A stretch of 64,000 bases of DNA from positions 62,001-126,000 of IMG/VR virus record IMGVR_UViG_3300046787_000675; one strand, 5' to 3'. Below, piece by piece: positions 1 through 7,583 of the stretch (position 1 is its first letter; each line of letters opens with the position of its first letter). Under the pieces are notes generated by a model. That model saw only the letters and a list, made by a program, of their open reading frames with translations, did no database searches and was not told where the DNA came from. The translations under genes and the position numbers were made by a program. This DNA comes from a virus.

Positions 1-86
1 AAATTAGGCGGATCCTGCCACCATTGTCCATTGTACAGATAGCAACCGCTATCCTTATGCCGGGCTATAGTTACTGATTTTTTCAT
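1..86 (-). CDS. Partial hypothetical protein, 5' end only
   Basis: A reading frame starts with ATG at 86 and stays open to the window edge, giving 28 codons of a longer gene. An AAGGA ribosome binding site lies 6 bases upstream of the ATG, which supports a real start. The visible N-terminus is basic, then has a YLYNGQWW stretch rich in aromatic residues. The gene follows the small gene at 103-339 in the same direction, with a 16-base gap, so the two are probably cotranscribed. No family is recognised from so short a fragment. Confidence 0.6.
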   Translation of the reverse strand, partial: MKKSVTIARHKDSGCYLYNGQWWQDPPN

Positions 87-102
87 ATTGTGTTCCTTAT
101 TG

Positions 103-339
103 TTAAGTTGTTCTTTTGCCGAAGACTTCTTCTTCGGTTTTATAGCCGCTATATACGGCTGCGTCCTGCAGAGCGTCTATAAGGTGTACAACACCCTGTA
201 TCTTCTCTACAACAGATACATCCTGCACATTCAGACTATGAAGTATCAAGGTATCTTTCTGTACCCGTAGCTGTTCCCAGTCTATGGGTAAATCACTAAA
301 TAAGACTGGAGATAATTCCTCTTCTGTTATTTGATCCAT
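103..339 (-). CDS. Small acidic hypothetical protein (78 aa)
   Basis: The ATG at 339 is preceded by an AAAAGGA-type ribosome binding site. The product is acidic, helical in character and has no membrane segment. It is divergent from the SNF2-like helicase gene that begins at 419, so the 79 bases between them should carry promoters for both directions. No family is recognised. Confidence 0.65.
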   Translation of the reverse strand: MDQITEEELSPVLFSDLPIDWEQLRVQKDTLILHSLNVQDVSVVEKIQGVVHLIDALQDAAVYSGYKTEEEVFGKRTT

Positions 340-418
340 AATAGGTCCTTTTATTTAATTGAATAGGTCGACAAAAGATATGTCGGCTTATATATTATAA
401 AAAATTAAAGTATAAAAA
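340..418. promoter_or_regulatory. Divergent intergenic region with plus-strand promoter candidate
   Basis: This 79-base AT-rich gap separates a leftward small gene from the rightward helicase gene. On the plus strand a TATATATTATAAAA stretch at about 386-401 is a plausible -10-like or phage-specific promoter box. An inverted pair GTCGAC-AAAAGATAT-GTCGGC lies just upstream at about 367-386. No ribosome binding site is obvious before the helicase ATG, unlike most genes here. Assignment rests only on position and composition. Confidence 0.35.
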
Positions 419-1876
419 ATGAGCATCGACAATAAACAATTATTAAGCTTCCTATTTAAACAGGCGGACAATAATAATCTCCTAACTACTTTGCAGTACC
501 AGCAACAGAGAGTAGTGGATAAGATGAATGAGCCCGCTAGAACGGGACTTGTTGTTGCTCATGGGTTGGGGTCAGGTAAAACACTGACAAGTATTGCAGC
601 TATTAATTCTCTTAATTTACCTGCAGATGTTGTGGTTCCTGCGGCTTTAAAAGATAACTATCTTAAAGAACTTAAAAAACATCTAAAAAAAGAACTAGAT
701 ATATCCCTCCATAGTTTACAAAATACAGCATTAAATAAAGGAGAACACTTAAATAAACAGTTATTAGTAGTTGACGAGGCACATAGACTTAGAAATCCGG
801 GCAAAGCATCAACAGCTTTAAAGACACATACACCGTCTAAGATTATGGCATTGACCGCCTCTCCTTTCTATAATCATCCGGCGGATATAGCAAGCCCTAT
901 AAATCTGGTTGCGGGGGAAAATATTTTACCGGAGAATGTTAAAGATTTCGAAGAAAAATACATAACATCTGTCCGTATTCCTCCTAGTTTTCTAGAACGT
1001 CTTCAAGGTATTAAAGGTTATACTGCACAAACTATAAAAGAATCCAACAAAGAAAAACTTCGTAAAATTCTAAATAAGTATGTCGATTATTATCCTGGCT
1101 CGGCCGAAGGTTTTCCGACACGAACAGATGAAACTATAAAAGTCGAAATGTCGCCGGATCAAGTCGAAACATACGATAAAGTAATGAAGGATATACCCCC
1201 AGAACTACTTTATAAAATAAGACAGAATATGCCGGCTAATGCACGCGAGACAGCAAATTTAAATGCCTTTCTTACTGCGGCCAGGCAAGTGTCAAATACT
1301 ACGGCTAAATACACGTCTGCAATAGAGCAACCCAAAATAGATACTGCTGTGTCTTATCTGATGGATCACTTGAAAGAAAATAATAAAAATAAAGCTATAG
1401 TCTATTCTAATTTCCTAGATTCCGGGATTAATCCTTACAAACAAATGCTGGATAAGAATAAAATACCTTATGGGGAATTCACCGGTGAAATGCCGCATGC
1501 TGTACGCGACCAATTAATCAGGGATTACAATAAAGATAAAATAAAAGCTCTTTTATTATCTAGTGCTGGTGGGGAAGGGTTAGATCTTAAGGGTACCAGT
1601 TTAATTCAAATACTCGAACCTCACTGGAATGATGAGAAGATAAAACAGGTAATAGGAAGAGGTATTCGCTATAAAAGTCACGAACACCTCTCCCCAGAAG
1701 AACGGAAAATAAAGATTCAAAAATTTATTTCTACCTTACCTCGTAGCGGCTTGTTACAAAAACTAAGGCTTAAGGATCCGGACACATCTACGGATGAATA
1801 TCTCCAAGAAATGTCGGATAGGAAAGAAAGATTATTGAATCAATTTAGAGAACTTCTTAGCGAGAAAATCTCTTAA
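419..1876 (+). CDS. SNF2/poxvirus-NTPase-like superfamily 2 helicase
   Basis: The protein (485 aa) is a DEAH-box superfamily 2 ATPase. Visible motifs are Walker A GLGSGKT (49-55), motif II DEAH (119-122), motif III TAS (146-148), an AGGEGLDL motif V region (about 383-390) and motif VI VIGRGIRY (411-418). The C-terminal part, with its HWND, IGRGIR and KxxF elements, resembles the SNF2-like helicases of large DNA viruses and phages. It probably translocates on DNA or remodels protein-DNA complexes, but the partner cannot be told from sequence. It is the only plus-strand gene in the left 35 kb and lacks a clear ribosome binding site. Its last 20 bases overlap the end of the convergent gene at 1857-2048. 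Confidence 0.85.
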   Translation: MSIDNKQLLSFLFKQADNNNLLTTLQYQQQRVVDKMNEPARTGLVVAHGLGSGKTLTSIAAINSLNLPADVVVPAALKDNYLKELKKHLKKELDISLHSLQNTALNKGEHLNKQLLVVDEAHRLRNPGKASTALKTHTPSKIMALTASPFYNHPADIASPINLVAGENILPENVKDFEEKYITSVRIPPSFLERLQGIKGYTAQTIKESNKEKLRKILNKYVDYYPGSAEGFPTRTDETIKVEMSPDQVETYDKVMKDIPPELLYKIRQNMPANARETANLNAFLTAARQVSNTTAKYTSAIEQPKIDTAVSYLMDHLKENNKNKAIVYSNFLDSGINPYKQMLDKNKIPYGEFTGEMPHAVRDQLIRDYNKDKIKALLLSSAGGEGLDLKGTSLIQILEPHWNDEKIKQVIGRGIRYKSHEHLSPEERKIKIQKFISTLPRSGLLQKLRLKDPDTSTDEYLQEMSDRKERLLNQFRELLSEKIS

Positions 1877-2048
1877 TTACCTGAGGATCTGTTTCTTCCT
1901 GCAAATCCTCTTCCTTTGGTCCAGAATAACTGTAAAATACGTGTTCGTATTTATATTTTGCGATTGTTATCGCTATATTACGGAACATTCTTTGTGTGGT
2001 TCCCATAACTACAGCAACCAAGACCATCAATACTAATACTGCGTACAT
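1857..2048 (-). CDS. Small single-pass membrane protein (63 aa)
   Basis: The chosen ATG at 2048 has an AAAGGA ribosome binding site. A longer in-frame start at 2090 lacks one and would overlap the 2071-2208 gene. The first 15 or so residues are a strongly hydrophobic Val/Leu/Met segment, consistent with an N-terminal membrane anchor. A basic middle and an acidic, probably cytoplasmic tail follow. It ends convergently with the helicase gene, overlapping it by 20 bases. Function is not recognised. Confidence 0.6.
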   Translation of the reverse strand: MYAVLVLMVLVAVVMGTTQRMFRNIAITIAKYKYEHVFYSYSGPKEEDLQEETDPQVIKRFSR

Positions 2049-2070
2049 ATTTTTTCCTTTTGTTTTTATG

Positions 2071-2208
2071 TTATTTAATAAACCATACAAGTAAATTTGT
2101 ATGGGTGGTAGAGGACAATTTGTGGTTGTCTGCTACAATACCTACTGCCGCTACAACATCGTGTTTGTGGAGCAGTTTTTTTACTTCGTCAATTAATGTC
2201 TGTGCCAT
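2071..2208 (-). CDS. Very small hypothetical protein (45 aa)
   Basis: ATG at 2208 follows a GAGGTG ribosome binding site at good spacing, and the frame runs to a TAA at 2071. The product begins MAQTLIDEVKKLL, an amphipathic helix, followed by a hydrophobic valine-rich stretch. It lies 22 bases ahead of the small membrane protein gene, suggesting cotranscription. No family is recognised. Confidence 0.5.
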   Translation of the reverse strand: MAQTLIDEVKKLLHKHDVVAAVGIVADNHKLSSTTHTNLLVWFIK

Positions 2209-2299
2209 TTAGCACCTCACTTTGTTATGTTTTTTTGTTAAGTTTGTCTCCCTTTAAAAAAGAAAGAAAGACAATGGAGAATCTCACATACTAATTATC

Positions 2300-3232
2300 T
2301 TAATTATGTTTATTTTCAAGTATTTCCGCAACTTTGTCGAAGAAATTCTTATAACACATAGCTAATTTTAAGTAGTTATCGTAACTTGGTTGTGCGTACT
2401 TTTTAATATCTTCCTTTGTAGAATTAAATACATCTTGAATAGTATTATCCGGTACGGGAAATGTTTCTTTTTTACATATTGGAGGTAGACCTCTACCTAT
2501 ATCAATAACCATCTGAGGGTCTTGCATATACATATTGCTTATATGTTTTAGCAACTCCACCCTTTCAATAGATATCCGAATATTGTCTACAGCTTCTGTC
2601 CTTACGCGCTCCAGCGCCCTGTATATTCCGTCAACAGTGCACCTATCCATCACATTAGATGTAAGCAACCACTCAGTTATATTTTTAGCTTGACTAGTAT
2701 AATTTCTGCCGTACTCGTTTCGGAGTTTAGAAATCATTTCTTTAAGGCACTGCGCGTGTTCCTTTTCCAGGGTTATTAAATCACGCGAAGCGGTAACATT
2801 TGTTGCATGTTTTTTATTGTTTTCCCACATTGCGTGTGTGAACGCGACAAATTGATTATTTGGTTTAAAGCCTAAGGGGGAGAAATAACCAATTGACCAT
2901 AAATGCTCAATAATGTAAATTGCTTCCTTAGGAGCTTTAGTTTTCCTTAAAAACCAATTATAAATTACTGATCTAAATCGGGGTAAATATTCTTTACCCG
3001 GATATCTACTGTGTTGTGTACAGAAGTATTCGAATATACCTTCTACTAGTTTTTTGTATGTGGGATAGTCTTCTTTATGTATCTTCACAACATATTCGGT
3101 TATTTCTTTCGCTAAGGGTCTGTTTTTTATATTACGGACTTTTATCAATTCCTTATCATCTACAGTAAAGGATATTGCTGTTTTTATTCCTCTCTCCAAA
3201 GAGGCTTCTAAATTAGGGGGATCATTTACCAT
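2300..3232 (-). CDS. Hypothetical protein (310 aa), unrecognised
   Basis: The ATG at 3232 is preceded by AAAGGA, and the start overlaps the end of the upstream small gene by 11 bases, so the two are translationally linked. The protein is basic and mostly helical in composition, with many Lys, Tyr and Glu residues and no membrane segment or nucleotide-binding loop. It is downstream of the TnpB element in the same direction. I do not recognise a family. Confidence 0.7.
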   Translation of the reverse strand: MVNDPPNLEASLERGIKTAISFTVDDKELIKVRNIKNRPLAKEITEYVVKIHKEDYPTYKKLVEGIFEYFCTQHSRYPGKEYLPRFRSVIYNWFLRKTKAPKEAIYIIEHLWSIGYFSPLGFKPNNQFVAFTHAMWENNKKHATNVTASRDLITLEKEHAQCLKEMISKLRNEYGRNYTSQAKNITEWLLTSNVMDRCTVDGIYRALERVRTEAVDNIRISIERVELLKHISNMYMQDPQMVIDIGRGLPPICKKETFPVPDNTIQDVFNSTKEDIKKYAQPSYDNYLKLAMCYKNFFDKVAEILENKHN

Positions 3233-3395
3233 TGTTTTTTTCCTTTAAGTAAGGGTGTCTTTTTTTTAATTCTCTAATAAATTCCTCAATATCCTGTTTA
3301 GATAAATCACTATGGACTAAATCATCGATTAGAGAGTCCACAGCTACTCTAGTGGAGTCGTCTACGGAAAAACGAAGCGTTATCTTATTTAGCAC
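3222..3395 (-). CDS. Small hypothetical protein next to TnpB element (57 aa)
   Basis: The frame extends upstream to a GTG at 3476 (84 aa), but that extension runs through sequence just after the tnpB stop that may belong to the right end of the element. The internal GTG at 3395 has an AAGGA 12 bases upstream and gives a product with a natural N-terminus, VLNKITLRFSVDD. The rest is acidic and helical, with a Lys-rich end. If the element inserted here, the original 5' end of this gene may have been altered. Function is unknown and the start is uncertain. Confidence 0.5.
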   Translation of the reverse strand: MLNKITLRFSVDDSTRVAVDSLIDDLVHSDLSKQDIEEFIRELKKRHPYLKEKNNGK

Positions 3396-3417
3396 GTTTA
3401 CTCTGCTTCCTTCTTTG

Positions 3418-3600
3418 TGTACTTTTGTACAGTTTTTAAGTTCCTGCTTCGTCCCTTTGCTAACGCAAAGATCCACAGGCTCTTCCGGTTAAGCCAACCG
3501 GGATAAGTTTATAGCTGCATTCAGGTCTCTATTAATTGAAAGACTGCAGCTTGTACATTTATATGTACGCTCGGAAAGTAGTAGCACATCTTTGATGTTC
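3418..3600 (-). ncRNA. Candidate omega RNA at the tnpB 3' end
   Basis: In characterised TnpB systems the guide RNA scaffold comes from the 3' end of tnpB plus the right end of the element, with the guide taken from flanking DNA. By that analogy the RNA would cover the last part of tnpB and the 70 or so bases after it, ending near the hairpin at 3418-3431. The guide would then lie in the sequence running towards lower coordinates. The boundaries are guesses. Confidence 0.25.
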
Positions 3601-4538
3601 CCGCAACCCGAGCAAGTTTTACTGCTTGGGTAGAAACGAGGTGCTTCTACAACTTTCCTGCACTTGTATAATAACTGACGCTTAAACTCGTAGAATCCGC
3701 AATCGGAGATTGCTCTGGATAACCTAGAGTTTTTAAGCATATTCGATACACCTAAAGTTTCTACAACTACAGTGCCGTGGTTTTTGGCTATTGTAGTGGT
3801 AGCTTTATGTATGTTATCGTTGCGTACGCAACTTATTTTGTAATAAAGTTTACGTAACTTAGTTACAGATTTAACCCAGTTCTTAGAACCTTTAAGTTTC
3901 CGGGACATAGCCTTTTGTAGTCTATGCAGCCTTTGGAGGTTAGTCTTAAGCGGTTTAGGGTTAGGTACTTCTGTTTTGTCTGATAGGACAGCTAAAGACT
4001 TAATTCCTAAGTCGATTCCTACAGTTCCTGTAGTAGCTCTTGTATCTTCTATTTCTGTTTGTACGGAAATAGAAAGAAACCATTTATCTCCTTTTCGAGA
4101 AACTGTACCAGACTGGATTTTACCTTCGAAACGAAGGGATTCTGTCATTTTAACTTTACCTATTACAGGTAGCCGAACCTCCTTCCCATTTATAGAAAAC
4201 TTATCGTTGCTTACATAGAAGCTATCTCTCTGCCCTTTCTTCTTAAAAGAAGGGAAAGCAGAGAGCTTGCTAAAGAACTTAGAAAAAGACGCTTTAAGGT
4301 TTGTAAAGGGCTGCTGATTTGCATCTTTAGGAGACTCGTACACCCATTCTGGTTTACTCGCATTCCATTGCTTTTTAAGGGCGTCGATGTTAGGTTTCTC
4401 TCCTTTATCTAAAGCTTCTTTATAACAGGCTAACGCCCAGTTGTAAGTAAACCGAGCAGTACCGCAAGCTTTTGCAAAAGCTTGCTTTTGCTCTGCTGTA
4501 GGTTTAAGTTGGATTAAGTGTGCTCGGTTTAAGTTCAT
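3489..4538 (-). CDS. tnpB: TnpB RNA-guided nuclease (349 aa)
   Basis: This is a compact, apparently intact TnpB, ancestor of Cas12. The RuvC-like active site is complete: D176 in GIDLG, E260 in VVVETLG and D338 in INRDLNAA. A four-cysteine zinc finger (C309, C312, C328, C331) lies between the last two. The N-terminal HTH_OrfB-type region (residues 1-60, with TYNWALACYKEAL) is also typical. In known systems TnpB with omega RNA cuts DNA next to a short target-adjacent motif and so favours retention of the element. No tnpA is present. It sits between phage genes on the same strand, so it could also act in competition between phages. Confidence 0.92.
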   Translation of the reverse strand: MNLNRAHLIQLKPTAEQKQAFAKACGTARFTYNWALACYKEALDKGEKPNIDALKKQWNASKPEWVYESPKDANQQPFTNLKASFSKFFSKLSAFPSFKKKGQRDSFYVSNDKFSINGKEVRLPVIGKVKMTESLRFEGKIQSGTVSRKGDKWFLSISVQTEIEDTRATTGTVGIDLGIKSLAVLSDKTEVPNPKPLKTNLQRLHRLQKAMSRKLKGSKNWVKSVTKLRKLYYKISCVRNDNIHKATTTIAKNHGTVVVETLGVSNMLKNSRLSRAISDCGFYEFKRQLLYKCRKVVEAPRFYPSSKTCSGCGNIKDVLLLSERTYKCTSCSLSINRDLNAAINLSRLA

Positions 4539-4596
4539 AAATTACTGGTAGTTAGGTGTTAAAGGTTGTGGTACTGTGTACATTAAAATACACTAT

Positions 4597-5076
4597 TTAA
4601 GGAGCTAAGTCAAGCTTCTCACATAATTCTTTGAATTTATTCGATTTTACTGAAGTATCCACATAGATATCTAATTGATTCATATGTGTATATTTTACTT
4701 TATTAGTGCTATCCACTGTTTTGAATTCAGGGAATACTTCAGTAGTCTGTGTATTTACGATATATGCTATCTTGGTATACATACATTTATGTAATTCTAA
4801 CACATCTGTTAAATTACATATGTATGTAGGAGGTTTTATTTCTTCGTCTGGTACCATCGTGTCTTCCAGAGGAGGTGCCACATTCATACCTGTAGGTATT
4901 TCTTCGAACTCGACATTTACAATATCTGCTTCTTGATATTCGGTAGTATGTGCCTGGATACGCTCATTCATGCATTTAGCTATATTATCATGAAAATCAG
5001 GGGAGTCGGAAGAAATAGCCTCGATATCATAGAAACTATTATGTAGTCTGGTTATCTTTATTTTGTAGTTTTTCAT
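4597..5076 (-). CDS. Hypothetical protein (159 aa)
   Basis: The start lies inside the end of the upstream gene (38-base overlap), a sign of translational coupling. The product is acidic in the middle, with a PPLEDTMVPDEE segment, and has no membrane segment or known motif. Its stop codon is only a few bases from the candidate left end of the TnpB element. No family is recognised. Confidence 0.65.
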   Translation of the reverse strand: MKNYKIKITRLHNSFYDIEAISSDSPDFHDNIAKCMNERIQAHTTEYQEADIVNVEFEEIPTGMNVAPPLEDTMVPDEEIKPPTYICNLTDVLELHKCMYTKIAYIVNTQTTEVFPEFKTVDSTNKVKYTHMNQLDIYVDTSVKSNKFKELCEKLDLAP

Positions 5077-5371
5077 TTTTATCTCTCAGTTGTTGTAGCC
5101 CTTTTTTGTTATCTCTTAGATGAGTTATGTTCTCAGCCCTTTTAAATTTTCGCACTTCTAAGACAGATAATGTTGCCATTCCTACCGGTCTACTTACGTA
5201 CTTGCCCCTGGATCGCATAATTAACGTTGTAGATAGATTAACTACTAAATCAGGGACATCGTACCATGGTCCGGAAGGATGATATAATTGACCGATATAT
5301 TGCAGTTCTATAATATAAGGCACGCCTCCTAATATTATTCCTATAAAAAGATCAGAACTGCTTTCGGCCAT
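5039..5371 (-). CDS. Hypothetical protein (110 aa)
   Basis: ATG at 5371 has an AAGGA ribosome binding site 10 bases upstream. The N-terminal two thirds look like a small beta-rich domain with hydrophobic strands. The C-terminus is a charged Lys/Asp/Gln-rich helix that overlaps the next gene. A 92-base gap before it contains TTGACA followed closely by TATATT, but the spacing is wrong for a standard promoter. Function is unknown. Confidence 0.6.
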   Translation of the reverse strand: MAESSSDLFIGIILGGVPYIIELQYIGQLYHPSGPWYDVPDLVVNLSTTLIMRSRGKYVSRPVGMATLSVLEVRKFKRAENITHLRDNKKGLQQLRDKNEKLQNKDNQTT

Positions 5372-5463
5372 TAGTTGTATATCCTTGTTATTGAGAGATG
5401 TTAATAAAAATATAATCTGTCAATTTGGGATACACAATAGGTTGCAGAAATAAATATGTATAT

Positions 5464-5742
5464 TTATTGTATTTTATCTGCATGTTTCTCTTTTAACATA
5501 AGATTTATAAAGGAGTCTATAATAGAGTTATCTATCTCTTTGTTTTTATGATCCTTTATGCTGTCCTTTATAAGTATAACATTGTCTTTTTCATCTACAT
5601 GAGTACTGAACTGTATGCACATGGGCTTATCTGTGTCTCTTTGTTCTATTGTACCTGTATCTTCTCTATATTTTATTGTTGTCTCTACTTTCCCTAATCC
5701 AGTAGGTTTAAAATAGAGAACGGCCGTTACAATATGTTTCAC
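5464..5742 (-). CDS. Hypothetical protein (92 aa), GTG start
   Basis: The start is GTG at 5742, chosen because a strong AAAGGAGG ribosome binding site lies 5 bases upstream; it overlaps the preceding gene by 35 bases. The N-terminal half has alternating hydrophobic residues suggesting beta strands, and the C-terminus is a Lys/Asp-rich helix. No family is recognised. Confidence 0.6.
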   Translation of the reverse strand: MKHIVTAVLYFKPTGLGKVETTIKYREDTGTIEQRDTDKPMCIQFSTHVDEKDNVILIKDSIKDHKNKEIDNSIIDSFINLMLKEKHADKIQ

Positions 5743-6034
5743 GTTCCTCCTTTGAGTCTAACTCGGTTATTAGGCTCCCGTCGACTACAGCCTCCCTATC
5801 GGAGGAAGGCTGAATTATTATGGATATTATTTTTAGGTTGTTCATTATGTGTTTATTGATTTCTTCGTCCTTGTTATCAAATTCCTTAGCAAAGGCTTCT
5901 ATGGCTATTCTTTTTATATTCTCTATTTTGTTTTTATGGTTTATACCACAATACACAGGAATCTTATAAAATGTCTCATCTTCGTCTTCATTTAAAGGAG
6001 GTAATCTAACAATGACGTCGTGCTCAATTAACAT
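5708..6034 (-). CDS. Hypothetical protein (108 aa)
   Basis: The frame opens at a TTG (6061), but the ATG at 6034 is the better start: it follows AGAGG at normal spacing and overlaps the stop of the exonuclease gene by 11 bases. The product is acidic, with a beta-rich start and a helical middle. It is probably translated in step with the exonuclease. Function is unknown. Confidence 0.6.
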   Translation of the reverse strand: MLIEHDVIVRLPPLNEDEDETFYKIPVYCGINHKNKIENIKRIAIEAFAKEFDNKDEEINKHIMNNLKIISIIIQPSSDREAVVDGSLITELDSKEERETYCNGRSLF

Positions 6035-6884
6035 ATGTAACCTCTGGAATATCTCCTGCAAGTGCTTTCCTGGCTATATCTTTTGTATCTTCAGGAAAAT
6101 CGTTTTTTATTAACCAATTCAAAAACCCAGGCTGTTGTTTAGCCAAGTCATTTAGAGACATACCAGAATGTTTACCGATACATATTACAATTCTATTTGC
6201 TGAAGTTACCTTGAATATACCTTGCGAGTCATGCCAATTAGGATCTTTAGATAAATCGGCAAGTATCTTATTACTCTCTTCATCGGCGGCATATAATTTT
6301 CGCTGTGCATCTACTACTTTCAAGGTAGATATCACGTCTCCGAGGGCATTATGGGCATCTTCAATCTCTTCACCACAGTATGTTTTTACCGCCGCAGCTA
6401 GAGTTCTAGGATGGTTCCGGATAAATATCTGGAAGGCATCGATAAGATTTCTATTATCTAGATCTATTGTTTTCCCTAATCGCTTAAGGTTATTTTCCAG
6501 AATGTATCGGTCAAACTTATTGGAGTTAAAACCGGCAATATCTACTTGGCTATATTCCTTTCCATTTTTATGTGTCTTGTTGTTAAATATATGTAGTATC
6601 TGTTCAACTACTGCTTCTAAAGGATTCGCGCCGTCTAATTGTGCTTGTGTTATCCCTGTAAGTGTAAGAACCTCGGCGTCAACTTGCATTCCTGGATTAA
6701 CATACACGTTTATAAGTCTATCGTGCAATAGAGATTGTTTATCCTTATAAGCATTTAAGTTTTCAAGGAGGATATTTATATTCTCTCCCGGCCAAATCTT
6801 AAGTGCACATATTTGAATTATTCGTGCTGTTTGCTTATCGAGACCTGTTGTTTCCAAGTCATAGATTACTAAGGGGTTTTCCAT
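6024..6884 (-). CDS. DnaQ/ExoX-like DEDDh 3'-5' exonuclease
   Basis: The protein (286 aa) has all five DEDDh catalytic residues: D9 and E11 in YDLETTGL, D125 in NSNKFDRYIL, and H178 and D183 in DAHNALGDV. The segment from about 222 to 275 (IGKHSGMSLNDLAKQQPGFLNWLI) matches the C-terminal module found in exodeoxyribonuclease X-like proteins. It should degrade DNA or RNA from the 3' end in a metal-dependent way, and may serve in repair, recombination or nucleotide recycling like phage DexA. The ATG is preceded by AAAAAGGA and overlaps the upstream gene by 16 bases. Confidence 0.88.
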   Translation of the reverse strand: MENPLVIYDLETTGLDKQTARIIQICALKIWPGENINILLENLNAYKDKQSLLHDRLINVYVNPGMQVDAEVLTLTGITQAQLDGANPLEAVVEQILHIFNNKTHKNGKEYSQVDIAGFNSNKFDRYILENNLKRLGKTIDLDNRNLIDAFQIFIRNHPRTLAAAVKTYCGEEIEDAHNALGDVISTLKVVDAQRKLYAADEESNKILADLSKDPNWHDSQGIFKVTSANRIVICIGKHSGMSLNDLAKQQPGFLNWLIKNDFPEDTKDIARKALAGDIPEVTYVN

Positions 6885-7579
6885 CCGTTTTCCTTTTTAA
6901 TTTTTTCCCATTCGTTTAAGTTATGTGCATCTAGATATTTAAATCTAAGTGGGCACGATGACATACGAAAAGACATAGCACCTTCAGATAATTCTCTAAA
7001 AAATCTACCGTTTGCTAACAGAAGAATCTTAGCGACTTCCAAGACACTTAGAGGTATAGATATAACACAAGATGTAGCTGTATAATAGATACTGTTTGTT
7101 TTAAAGCCGTATTCCTCAATGTATTGTTTAGTTAAACGAGGAAGCAAACCAAAGATATCTTCTAGTTTTCTAAGTACATCTTCGTGCTCTCTCGCTGTTA
7201 AATAGTGTGTGTCTGGAGTAGGGTTATCTTCCATGAATTTTTTCAATTCTTTTAGATTATTTTTTGTCTGGATAGTTATTAATAATTCATGAGTTATAAC
7301 ATTATTAGATAATAACATATTTGCAGCCACTTCTTCCAGAAAAACAGTTAGATTGCTTCGCAGTACAAAAAAATCCTGCATATCTTCTTTTAACGTCTCG
7401 GTATTTATGTGTTTCTCTTCTAGTTTCTTTCTAGCTGCGCGTTCAGCGGACGTGGCCATAAGAACTAAATATTCATAAACAATATCCCCTACTTCAGCTA
7501 TATTTTTATAAGCTGTACCTGCAAGATGGGATTCTCGCAAGTACTCCACCTGCTTAAGTAGATCGGCTTTTTTATCCAT
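6869..7579 (-). CDS. Hypothetical protein (236 aa)
   Basis: ATG at 7579 follows AAAGGA. The protein is predominantly helical and charged, with a hydrophobic segment near residues 165-190 (YTATSCVISIPLSVLEVAKILLL) that is too mixed to call a membrane helix. It lies between the UvrD-like helicase and the exonuclease, 4 bases after the former and overlapping the latter, so it is probably part of the same DNA-metabolism operon. No family is recognised. Confidence 0.65.
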   Translation of the reverse strand: MDKKADLLKQVEYLRESHLAGTAYKNIAEVGDIVYEYLVLMATSAERAARKKLEEKHINTETLKEDMQDFFVLRSNLTVFLEEVAANMLLSNNVITHELLITIQTKNNLKELKKFMEDNPTPDTHYLTAREHEDVLRKLEDIFGLLPRLTKQYIEEYGFKTNSIYYTATSCVISIPLSVLEVAKILLLANGRFFRELSEGAMSFRMSSCPLRFKYLDAHNLNEWEKIKKENGWKTP

Positions 7580-7583
7580 TCCT

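Larger units (their letters stand above)
3418..4593 (-). mobile_element. Lone tnpB element (IS200/IS605-type, no tnpA)
   Basis: A single tnpB gene is flanked by two short hairpins: GTGTA/TACAC at 4576-4593 on the upstream side and TGTAC-TTTT-GTACA at 3418-3431 on the downstream side. The upstream hairpin begins 4 bases from the stop of the preceding phage gene. No tnpA tyrosine transposase is present, so the element is either non-autonomous or domesticated. Borders are inferred from the hairpins and gene spacing only; the exact ends are not proven. Confidence 0.55.

Noticed and set aside
1857-2090. 77-residue version of the small membrane protein
   Set aside because: The start at 2090 lacks a ribosome binding site and overlaps the 2071-2208 gene; the ATG at 2048 has AAAGGA.
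5371-5463. Standard sigma-70 promoter from TTGACA and TATATT
   Set aside because: The two boxes are only 3 bases apart, far from the required 16-18, so the pair cannot work as a normal promoter.
6211-6750. Plus-strand 179-residue frame opposite the exonuclease
   Set aside because: It lies fully within the well-supported exonuclease gene, lacks a ribosome binding site and gives a protein of odd composition; it is a shadow.
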